Assembly (NCBI GenBank): GCA_964444795.1
Contig: CAYUIQ010000033.1
Span: 1-48,591 of the forward strand
Length of the DNA stretch: 48,591 nt
Reading direction: 5' to 3'
Source: JABMRP01 sp964444795
GTDB taxonomy: Bacteria > Planctomycetota > Planctomycetia > Pirellulales > Thermoguttaceae
Numbering within the stretch: position 1 is the first letter of the stretch; the number at the start of each line of letters is the position of its first letter. Under the pieces are notes generated by a model, which did no database searches, was not told where the DNA came from, and saw only the letters and a list, made by a program, of their open reading frames with translations. Below are positions 16,693 to 24,126 of this stretch, piece after piece. The translations under genes and the position numbers were made by a program.

Positions 16693-18129
16693 TCAATCGC
16701 TGGACATCTGCCGGAGAATATCCCAATACGCGCCGCGGGCGCCGGCGGCGATGGCCGCGACGAGATCGCGGTTCTCGTTGTAGTTGTGGTCGCCGGAGCT
16801 AGAGACCCCGTCGTCCGCTTCTTCCGCCGGCGGGAAGAAGCGCGGGTCGTCGCCGATCAGGTCGTTGACCAGCCGGGCCGGATTGGGGCCCAAAGCCGAG
16901 GCGATGTAGAACGTCGGTCGCAAGAGATCGACCGGGCCGTCGTAGTGCCGGCGGATGTTGGGATTGCCCTCCATGGGCCCCTCGGCGGCAAACATCTCCG
17001 CGAATCGCGTACCCGGGTAAACGCGGATCCCCATCGCGGCGCCCGCCCGATCGGGATCGATCTCCTTGAACGCCTCGATCGTCCCGGCGACGGTCTCCGG
17101 CGTTTCTCCCGGTCCGCCCAGAAGCATGTCGAGCATCACGGCGATGCCGTTGGCACGACAGAGCCGCACGGCCCGGGCGAGATCGTCCTTGCGGTGCGGA
17201 TGGCCGTACACCGCCAGCATGGCAGGATGCGCGGCGTCGCTGGTGAAGTTGATGCCCACGCACCCGGCCCGACGCATCGCCCCGGCGAGATCTTCCGAAA
17301 ACGGGGTGACGGCCAGATAGGCGTACCATCGGGTGCGATCGCCCAGCCGGCGGCGGATCAACTCCTGGCAAACGGCCTTGGCGTGGTCCGGCGGCAGGTT
17401 GAACTCGGCGTCGCACAGATGGAGGACGTCGATACCCTGCCCGAGCAACGACTCGACCTCGTCGGCCACTTCGCCCGGCGCACGCAACCGGCTCGCTGGT
17501 CCCTTGGCCAGTGGATCGGCGCAATAAATACACTGCCGCGGGCATCCCCGCTTGGTCTCCAGCCCCGTCTGTCCGCCGCGTCGAAAATACGTGGCGTTGT
17601 CGACCGTGTCGCGCCGGGAGCAAAGCGCCAATGGTTTCGGCCATGCCGGCCGGTTAGCGTGTACATCGGAGCCGTCGCGATAGACGAGTCCGGTAACGCG
17701 ATCGAATCGCCGCGGCCCGCGCAGCTCGGCGTGCAGTTGGACAATCGCCTGCTCGCCGTCGCCGTGGACGCCGAAATCGGCCCCGCTGTCGACGAGGATC
17801 TCGCGGGGAAAGATCGAATAGCCCACGCCACCGAGCACGATCGGCGCGTCGCACACCGCGCGGATTTGCTCGACGATCCGTCGCAGCGTGGGAAGAAATG
17901 ACTGCCCACTGGGCCAGAAGCAATCGTCAACGTTGCGAAACGACAGTCCGATCAACTCCGAACGGTGACTTGAGAAATGGTCGCGCACGGCCTGCTCGGG
18001 ATCCTCGGCCAGGCAAAGGTCGAGCAATGCCACGTCGATTCCCGCGCGGCCGATCGCCCCGGCAATGTAGTCCAGGCCGATCGGCGCAATCGGCGGCGTC
18101 ATGCGGTTGGTGTTGACCAGCGTGATCAT
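16693..18129 (-). CDS. B12-binding-type radical SAM protein (class B methyltransferase-like)
   Basis: 478 residues from ATG at 18129, with AGGA about 8 bases upstream; longer in-frame openings have low-complexity, unprotein-like text. The N-terminal 150 residues (LVNTNRMTPPIAPIGLDYIA, GLSFRNVDDCFWPSG, PIVLGGVGYSIFP) match the cobalamin-binding Rossmann domain of class B radical SAM enzymes; no DxHxxG motif is seen, so base-off B12 binding by His is not supported. The 4Fe-4S motif is KRGCPRQCIYCADP near residues 195-205. The C-terminal part includes YDGPVDLLRPTFYIASALG and ends ARGAYWDILRQM. Relatives include tryptophan C-methyltransferase-type proteins, but substrate is unknown. It stands alone, with no peptide or natural-product genes nearby. 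Confidence 0.88.
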   Translation of the reverse strand: MITLVNTNRMTPPIAPIGLDYIAGAIGRAGIDVALLDLCLAEDPEQAVRDHFSSHRSELIGLSFRNVDDCFWPSGQSFLPTLRRIVEQIRAVCDAPIVLGGVGYSIFPREILVDSGADFGVHGDGEQAIVQLHAELRGPRRFDRVTGLVYRDGSDVHANRPAWPKPLALCSRRDTVDNATYFRRGGQTGLETKRGCPRQCIYCADPLAKGPASRLRAPGEVADEVESLLGQGIDVLHLCDAEFNLPPDHAKAVCQELIRRRLGDRTRWYAYLAVTPFSEDLAGAMRRAGCVGINFTSDAAHPAMLAVYGHPHRKDDLARAVRLCRANGIAVMLDMLLGGPGETPETVAGTIEAFKEIDPDRAGAAMGIRVYPGTRFAEMFAAEGPMEGNPNIRRHYDGPVDLLRPTFYIASALGPNPARLVNDLIGDDPRFFPPAEEADDGVSSSGDHNYNENRDLVAAIAAGARGAYWDILRQMSSD

Positions 18130-18150
18130 GTGGAACAGTCCTAGTCTTGG

Positions 18151-18249
18151 GGTGGCTGGGGTCGGACTGCGAGCAGCGAGCAGGGAGCCCCCAGATCGTC
18201 CGCAACTGGGGGCTCGTCGCTCGTCCCTCGCAACTCGACCCCAGGCACC
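18151..18249. repeat. Long imperfect palindrome, family 2, copy 1
   Basis: Left arm starts GGTGGCTGGGGTCG (18151) and right arm ends CGACCCCAGGCACC (18249), with further pairing inside: GGAGCCCCCAG with CTGGGGGCTC. The same outer arm recurs at 41822-41921. It fills the gap between the second sulfatase and the radical SAM gene. Confidence 0.8.
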
Positions 18250-18282
18250 CAAAACGGCAACCCCGGCTTCTTCACCGCCGTG

Positions 18283-19893
18283 CTACCAATCCGTCTTCTT
18301 CTTGGCTGCTTCCATTTGGCTCATGGCCCTTTGGTGATTTTGGGCCTGTCTTTGCGCCGCAGCCAGTCGTTGCTCGATGTCCCGCTTCTCATTCTCGGTA
18401 GTCACGTTCTTGAGGCGTTCTTCCAGTCGCTCGATCTCGCCTTGCGTGCGTGCCGTGTAGCGGATCAACTCCTTCTCGCGAGCCGCCCGCATGTCGTCGA
18501 TCGTTTCGGCGTCGACGGCCTTGAGGTAATCGGCTAGCGTGGCGTGCAACAGCCGGACCTTTTCCGGCATGGCCGCGGAGAGGTCGTTTTCTTCGCCCAT
18601 GTCGTGAACCAGATCGAACAGGCGGATTTCGCCCGTGTTGAGATTCTGGATCAGTTTGTAATCTCCCAGCCGAATGGCCGAAAAGGGCACGTTTGCGTAC
18701 CAGGGGAAGTGGAAGACCAGGGCCTCGGTGCCTCGCCGGATTCGGCCGTCGTTGCCCTTTTCCAGGAGCGGGCGCAGACTTCCGCCGTCGATTCCCGGCG
18801 GCAACGGTTTTCGGCTGCCAATCAGATCGGCGATGGTGGGAAAGAAGTCCCAGCCGGCAATGGGAACGTCGCACTGAGCGCCCGGCTTGACGCCCGGACC
18901 GCAGACCACGGTGGGGACGCGAATGCCGCCCTCCCACAGGTTGGCCTTCCCGCCCCGCAGCGGAGCGTTGCCGCGAAACCCGCTGCCGTTATCCGAGGTG
19001 AAGATGACGTAGGTGTCGTCCTCGATTCCCAACTCGTCCAGCTTGTCCAACAGCATGCCCAGGCCGGTGTCCAGATCCTCGATCATCGCGGCGTACCGGG
19101 GCATCCACGCATTGGGCGCGTGAGGCGGCGGCTTGCGGTCGGCCGCGATGCTCTTTTCTCCGGGTGGCAGTCGCTTATACTTCTCGACCGTTTCCTCCAA
19201 GGCGCCGTGTTGGACGTGGACCGCGTAGTGCGAAATCTGCATGAAGAACGGCCGCCCGGTCCGGGCCTGCGCTTCGATAAATGCGTTGGCCCTTCTGGTG
19301 AGGCTGAAGATCCGTTTCGGGTCGTCGGCGGGCAGCGGGGTTCGCTCCTTGACGGAGCGGTAGTCGCCGTCGCCGTTGTTCGTATTGCCGTCGGTCACAT
19401 CGTAGCCGGCGTGCTCGGGCGGACGCGGCGGGAACCCCCATTTGCCGAAATGGGCCGTCACATAACCGCGATCGGCCGCCTTGACCATCTGGGCCAGCGA
19501 TACTTCGTTGCGGCAATCGATGCCCCGCGAGGCGGCCAGCGCATCGTGAACGACCGTCTGCCTCAGCCGGGCCGGCGTCTTGCCGAACTGTACGCTACCA
19601 CGCGACGGAGTGCAGACAGGCGCGGGCGAGTAGGCGTTGGAGAAAACCATACCCCGTCGGGCCATCCGCTCCAGCGCGGGCGTGCGGTAGAAGTCGCTCG
19701 CCGAATCGGACCGGTCGGCCATCATGCGTACCGACGTATCGGTCCACCCCTGGTCGTCGGTGAAGACGAGGATGATATTGGGCGTCTTCGCCGTGGTGTC
19801 GGCCGCAACGGCGAAGTCGGTGGCAACCGCCACGACAACGCCAAGGACGATGGCCGTGAGAAGGGCGTGCCGGGGGAAGTTCACTCTTGTCAT
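18283..19893 (-). CDS. Formylglycine-dependent sulfatase with C-terminal coiled coil, exported
   Basis: 536 residues from ATG at 19893. Signal peptide at 1-31 (HALLTAIVLGVVVAVATDF). Metal-site motif ILVFTDDQGW near residue 45, sulfatase signature with Cys94 in VCTPSRGSVQ, then HFGKWGF and FTSDNGSGFRGNAPLRGGK, as in arylsulfatase A-like S1 enzymes. The signature is slightly unusual: FGKTPARL follows instead of TGxxP. After the sulfatase fold, residues about 470-536 are strongly helical and charged (IERLEERLKNVTTENEKRD, then EQRLAAAQRQAQN), a predicted coiled coil not usual for the family, perhaps for oligomerisation. Substrate unknown; differs clearly from the sulfatase at 554-2029. Confidence 0.93.
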   Translation of the reverse strand: MTRVNFPRHALLTAIVLGVVVAVATDFAVAADTTAKTPNIILVFTDDQGWTDTSVRMMADRSDSASDFYRTPALERMARRGMVFSNAYSPAPVCTPSRGSVQFGKTPARLRQTVVHDALAASRGIDCRNEVSLAQMVKAADRGYVTAHFGKWGFPPRPPEHAGYDVTDGNTNNGDGDYRSVKERTPLPADDPKRIFSLTRRANAFIEAQARTGRPFFMQISHYAVHVQHGALEETVEKYKRLPPGEKSIAADRKPPPHAPNAWMPRYAAMIEDLDTGLGMLLDKLDELGIEDDTYVIFTSDNGSGFRGNAPLRGGKANLWEGGIRVPTVVCGPGVKPGAQCDVPIAGWDFFPTIADLIGSRKPLPPGIDGGSLRPLLEKGNDGRIRRGTEALVFHFPWYANVPFSAIRLGDYKLIQNLNTGEIRLFDLVHDMGEENDLSAAMPEKVRLLHATLADYLKAVDAETIDDMRAAREKELIRYTARTQGEIERLEERLKNVTTENEKRDIEQRLAAAQRQAQNHQRAMSQMEAAKKKTDW

Positions 19894-19950
19894 GGTAGGT
19901 TTCGGTCCCAGCTCTCAATTTGCAGATTAGGGAAGTCAGGACCGCATCGC

Positions 19951-21207
19951 CTACAGATCATCCAGTCCCGTAAACGCGGTGATTAGCGAGCGGAGTTGTC
20001 GGCGGAGTACCGAGTAGCTGAAGAAGGCTTTGCCCAACTCGTAGTTGTGCTCGACCATTTGATCGCGGAACTCCTTGTCGGCAATGACCCGGCGGACCTG
20101 ATCGAGCACGTTGCGGGTAAGGAATCCGTCCATCGTGACGACCTGGAACCCCCGCGGCTCGATGTCGGCGACGAAGATCGAATAGCGATTGACCAACACG
20201 GGTTTGCGATAGTAGAAGGCTTCCAGCAGGGCGTTTCCGAATCCTTCGTACAGGCTGGGATAGGTGATCAGGTCGGCCTGACTGTAGGTTTCTTCCAGTT
20301 CGTGCGATGGGACGCCGCTGGTGTCGAAGCCCTCGGACGACTCGATGTGGGTGTGGACGAACCGCAGATCGACGCCGGAGTGTTCGGCCAACTCGATCAG
20401 CGCGTCGCGATACTCCAGCCCCTCGTCGCCCGACTCGTGCGACACGACCAGCTTGCACTTGGGGTTTTTCAGTTGGGAGACCAGGGCGATGGAATGCTCG
20501 ATTCCCTTGCGCGGCACGACGCGGGTGGGCTGCAAGAGCATGATGTCGTCCGGTTCCAGCCCGATCTGCTCGCGAAAGTTCGTATCGGGCTCCGGCGGCG
20601 GATGCTCGAAATCCAACACGTTGGGCACCATCACCCCCGAGGCGCCGGTTCGCCATGCCAAATCTTGCTGGGCAAACGAATTGATCGTCACGTGTTGCAG
20701 CGACGGCAGCGTCGGCGGGAAAGCCATGGCGAGAAAGTCTTCCACGCAATTGACCGAGAAACGGGACCGCTCCCAGTAGAAGTCGTGATGGTGGGCAATG
20801 GTGGGAAACCCGGTTTCGGCAATGAAATGCGTCAGTGCCACCCCCAGCGGAATGTGCATCGGAATGCACAACGCATTCTCCACCACCAGAATGTCGATCG
20901 CGAACTTCTCGACGAAATCGTACAGCGTTTGCTTCAGGTGGTCGGCCAGCTCGTAGATCTTGCGGGTCACTTTCTTCGAGCGGGTGCGGGTGCCAAATGC
21001 CCGCTCGTTGATCCACACGTTGTCGCGATCGTAGAAATAGGCCTCCGGCACCGGCATACTGATCGCGGGGGCCCGGTCCAGCTTTCCCGCGTACCAGTAG
21101 CTTACGTGGCGGTAGTCCCAGAGGATCTGCGCCCATTTGGCGCTCTCCAGCGACACACCGTCCGTACCGGCGAAACGGGTCGAGACGAAGCCAATATTCT
21201 GGGACAC
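19951..21207 (-). CDS. GT4 family glycosyltransferase
   Basis: 418 residues from a GTG at 21207; no strong ribosome binding site is visible, so the start is the least certain part. The N-terminal half is a Rossmann-like domain (IGFVSTRFAGTDGVSLESAK, the loop expected of a GT-B donor/acceptor enzyme). The C-terminal half carries LLQPTRVVPRKGIEHSI and the GT4 E-x7-E motif in SLYEGFGNALLEAFYY. Retaining transfer from a nucleotide sugar is expected. The early GTDGVSLE text and HHHDFYWER resemble glycosyltransferases that make glucosylglycerate-type solutes, known from Rhodopirellula, but this assignment is a guess. Lies downstream of the HAD hydrolase on the same strand, 227 bases away. Confidence 0.85.
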   Translation of the reverse strand: MSQNIGFVSTRFAGTDGVSLESAKWAQILWDYRHVSYWYAGKLDRAPAISMPVPEAYFYDRDNVWINERAFGTRTRSKKVTRKIYELADHLKQTLYDFVEKFAIDILVVENALCIPMHIPLGVALTHFIAETGFPTIAHHHDFYWERSRFSVNCVEDFLAMAFPPTLPSLQHVTINSFAQQDLAWRTGASGVMVPNVLDFEHPPPEPDTNFREQIGLEPDDIMLLQPTRVVPRKGIEHSIALVSQLKNPKCKLVVSHESGDEGLEYRDALIELAEHSGVDLRFVHTHIESSEGFDTSGVPSHELEETYSQADLITYPSLYEGFGNALLEAFYYRKPVLVNRYSIFVADIEPRGFQVVTMDGFLTRNVLDQVRRVIADKEFRDQMVEHNYELGKAFFSYSVLRRQLRSLITAFTGLDDL

Positions 21208-21434
21208 AGGATCAACACCGTGGCACGGACAGGATGGTAGCGTGATGAAACGGTTCTCGCTGATTGTCCCCCCGCAGTGGCGAAATCAGCGAAATCGCCC
21301 CCCCATACAGCAAATGATCGGCCTACTGACGCGGCTCCTGAAAGAATCGTCCGGGAAACGGGATCGTAACCGTTTCACCGATATTCTACTCCGCCTGTCT
21401 ACTCTGGCGGGCCGCCGGGAAGATTCTATGCAGG

Positions 21435-22319
21435 TCACGGGGCAAGACAATCAGGTAATTGCGTCAAATCGGTCAGGATCAGGTCGGCCGACACCCCGTC
21501 GACCTGGAAATTCTCGGTCCGAAGCCTCAAACTTCGCTCGTCGCCGGCAAACAGGGCGGTTCGAAATCCGACCTGGCTGGCTGGAAACACGTCGTTGAGC
21601 ATATCGTTGCCCACGTACAAAACGCTCGCCGGCCGGATCTCCCGCCGCGACAAGTGCTCGGCAGCCACTTGAAACATCGCGGTTCCCGGTTTCGCTCTGC
21701 CACGGAGGTACGAGTAATACTGGATTTGTGGGTCGAATCCGCAATCCTCGGCCGATGCGCCCAACAAGGCCGGGAAGATCTCGGGGGTGAAAAACTGGGC
21801 GTTGCTGATGATCCCCAAGACCAACTCCCGCCGCCGTAACTGCTCCAGGCACTCGCGCACCCCCGGCATCGGCCACACCGGGTTGACACGCACTTCGTAC
21901 TCCACGGCCAGTTGTCTCGGATTGACCGTCTCGACCAGCGCCGGGTCGATCTGCCGGCGACCGGCCATTTGTTCCAGGACGCGCCGCCAGACTTCGACGA
22001 CGTCGATCTCGGGAAACTCGATTCCCTGGCGGTGGCCCCGCTGGTGAAATGTCTCGATGGTGGAGAAGTAGTCGTCCACTCCCTGTTGCGGGTTGCCGTC
22101 GATCGCCACGCCCACCGCCGCCAGTGCCGCGGTCAATGCGCCGGCACATTCCTCCCGCCGCGAGGTCCCCACTTCGCCGCTGCCGCTGATCAGCAGCGTG
22201 CCGTAGATGTCCAGCAACACGGCCCGGATTCCCGGCAGGACCGGCAAGACGGGCACCAGACCCGTGGGGATCGGTTCCAGGGTGTGGCTGTGGCGGCGAA
22301 TGATGCGATGGAGTTGCAC
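21435..22319 (-). CDS. HAD-superfamily hydrolase, dehalogenase-like
   Basis: Up to 294 residues, starting at GTG 22319; the first 25 residues are not conserved-looking and a later GTG (near 22258) would also keep the fold, so the start is uncertain. HAD motifs are in order: DIYGT (motif I, nucleophile Asp; Tyr instead of the second Asp, as in haloacid dehalogenase-type members), ISNA (motif II), GRAKPG (Lys, motif III) and YVGNDMLNDV (motif IV). A helical cap lies between motifs I and II. Lack of the second Asp argues against classical phosphatase mechanism. It begins 31 bases after the uxaC stop, so the two are likely co-transcribed, hinting at sugar metabolism. Confidence 0.88.
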   Translation of the reverse strand: MQLHRIIRRHSHTLEPIPTGLVPVLPVLPGIRAVLLDIYGTLLISGSGEVGTSRREECAGALTAALAAVGVAIDGNPQQGVDDYFSTIETFHQRGHRQGIEFPEIDVVEVWRRVLEQMAGRRQIDPALVETVNPRQLAVEYEVRVNPVWPMPGVRECLEQLRRRELVLGIISNAQFFTPEIFPALLGASAEDCGFDPQIQYYSYLRGRAKPGTAMFQVAAEHLSRREIRPASVLYVGNDMLNDVFPASQVGFRTALFAGDERSLRLRTENFQVDGVSADLILTDLTQLPDCLAP

Positions 22320-22349
22320 GTCGAAAACGTCGTCCCCCTTTGCCCATCT

Positions 22350-23762
22350 TCAACCGAATCCGAAGTACTCGGCGGCATTGTTGTAGCTGACGTCTTGAAC
22401 GAGCTTGCCGATCAGGTCGAAGTCGCGGGGCAAGAGGCCCTGTTGGATTTCGGTGCCCAGCAGGTTGCACAAGATACGGCGGAAATACTCGTGGCGCGTG
22501 TAGGAAAGAAACGATCGGCTGTCGGTCAGCATGCCCACAAACCGGCTCAACAGGCCCTGGTTGGAGAGCGAGTTGAGTTGCTTCTCCATGCCGTCCTTCT
22601 GATCGAGGAACCACCAACTGCTGCCGTACTGCATCTTGCCCGGTATCTGGCCGTCTTGGAAGTTTCCGGCCATGGTCGCCACGACGTCGTTGTCGGCCGG
22701 GTTCAAGTTGTACAGCACCGTCTTGGCCAGACAATTCTGCTGCTCGAGCCGGTTGAGGAATTTCGACAGGGCTTCGGCCACCGGCCAGTCACCGATCGAG
22801 TCGAACCCCGTGTCGGGGCCGATCGTCTCTTGCGCCCGTTGGTTGTTGTTGCGAAGTGCCCCGAAGTGGTACTGTTGGGTCCATCCCTTTTCGTGGTCCA
22901 TCACGGCCAGTTCATAGAGCATGGCCGACTTGAACTTCAAGACCTCTTCCGGCCGCAGCACGTTGCCACGGAGGATCCGCCGGAAGATCGTGGTGATCTC
23001 TTCCCCGGTGTACTCTTCGGCGTAGAACGTCGAGAGGCCGTGGTCCGAAAGCCGGCAGCCCATGCTGTGGAAGACGTCGTGCCGATGCCGTAGGGCTTCC
23101 ATGAAAGTATCAAAATCCTTAATGTCGACGTCCGCCGCCTCGGCCAGACGGTCGGTCCAGGCGTTGAATTCTTCGGCCGAGTCGACGACCATGGCCCGAT
23201 CCGCTCGAAAGGCGGGCAGCACGCGAATCTCCAGCGACTCGTCGGCGGCAATCATGGTGTGGGAGTCGAGCCGATCGACCGGATCGTCGGTCGTGCAAAC
23301 CAACTTGACGTTCATCCGCCGCATAATCCCCCGGCAGGAGAAATCGTCCTCGGCCAGCTTCGCGTTGCACTCGTCCCAGATTCCCTTGGCCGTGTCGGGA
23401 CCCAAGAGCCGGTCGTTGATCCCGAAGGGCCGGTTCAACTCCAGGTGGGTCCAGTGGTAGAGCGGGTTGCGGAGCGTCTGGGGGACCGTTGCGGCCCACT
23501 TCTCGAATTTCTCCCAGTCGGAAGCACCGCCCGTGCAATAATGCTCTTCCACGCCGGCGGCCCGCATCGCACGCCACTTGTAGTGGTCCCCGTATAGCCA
23601 GATCTGCGTAAGATTATCGAACCGATGATCTTGGGCGATCTGCTGCGACGGTAAGTGACAATGGTAGTCGAGAATGGGCATGTCGCGGGCGTACTCGTGA
23701 TAGAGCCGTACCGCCGCATCATTCTGGAGCAGGAAGTTTTCGGAAATGAAGGGTTCTTGCAC
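22350..23762 (-). CDS. uxaC: Glucuronate isomerase (uronate isomerase)
   Basis: 470 residues from GTG at 23762. This start is chosen because GGAG lies 7 bases upstream and the product begins QEPFISENFLLQND, as in UxaC proteins; the open frame upstream has no conservation-like text. It interconverts glucuronate/fructuronate or galacturonate/tagaturonate, the first step of uronate breakdown. The amidohydrolase-fold metal motif is ILDYHCHLPSQQIA near residue 30. Other family blocks are TDDPVDRLDSH, MQYGSSWWFLDQKDGME and MLTDSRSFLSYTRHEYFRR near the C-terminus. No other uronate genes (uxaB, uxuA, kdgK) are in the window. A HAD hydrolase follows on the same strand. Confidence 0.96.
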   Translation of the reverse strand: MQEPFISENFLLQNDAAVRLYHEYARDMPILDYHCHLPSQQIAQDHRFDNLTQIWLYGDHYKWRAMRAAGVEEHYCTGGASDWEKFEKWAATVPQTLRNPLYHWTHLELNRPFGINDRLLGPDTAKGIWDECNAKLAEDDFSCRGIMRRMNVKLVCTTDDPVDRLDSHTMIAADESLEIRVLPAFRADRAMVVDSAEEFNAWTDRLAEAADVDIKDFDTFMEALRHRHDVFHSMGCRLSDHGLSTFYAEEYTGEEITTIFRRILRGNVLRPEEVLKFKSAMLYELAVMDHEKGWTQQYHFGALRNNNQRAQETIGPDTGFDSIGDWPVAEALSKFLNRLEQQNCLAKTVLYNLNPADNDVVATMAGNFQDGQIPGKMQYGSSWWFLDQKDGMEKQLNSLSNQGLLSRFVGMLTDSRSFLSYTRHEYFRRILCNLLGTEIQQGLLPRDFDLIGKLVQDVSYNNAAEYFGFG

Positions 23763-24126
23763 CGGGTATCTCCACGTTGGGATTCGTGAGTTTTTGCATG
23801 GCCGTTCGTGCCCCCATGACGCCGGAGCAGCGGACCACGGCGGCACGACCCCACAGTGAGGGGTGGGGAGGTCGGCCGCTAGACTGTCGCCAGTGTATCA
23901 GGTTCTGCCACTAGATGCCACTGTCCAGGACCCCCACGTTGAGTATCCACTCCAGTGGGGGGATGGCTGGCATTCACCGGTTGTTGTGGGATATTCGTTG
24001 AACACCAAGCCGAGGACGCCGGATTTTCTGCCGATGCCGACGCCTTCGGATTGGCGTTAAATGGTTGTAAAACAATGACTTAGGACTCTGCGCTGCCCGG
24101 CGGAGAGTGGGAAGAAGAGTTGAATT
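23763..24126. other. 364-base intergenic region between divergent uxaC and GH95-like genes
   Basis: Should hold both promoters; no convincing boxes were found. A short hairpin is possible between CCCCCAC (23931-23937) and GTGGGGG (23955-23961). An open frame at 23863-24060 lacks protein-like features. Confidence 0.5.

Noticed and set aside
19951..21207. Naming the GT4 protein as mannosylglucosylglycerate synthase
   Set aside because: Only loose resemblance; no partner phosphatase of that pathway is proven next to it, so only the family is called.
23863..24060. 65-codon plus-strand frame before the GH95-like gene
   Set aside because: No ribosome site and no protein-like pattern.
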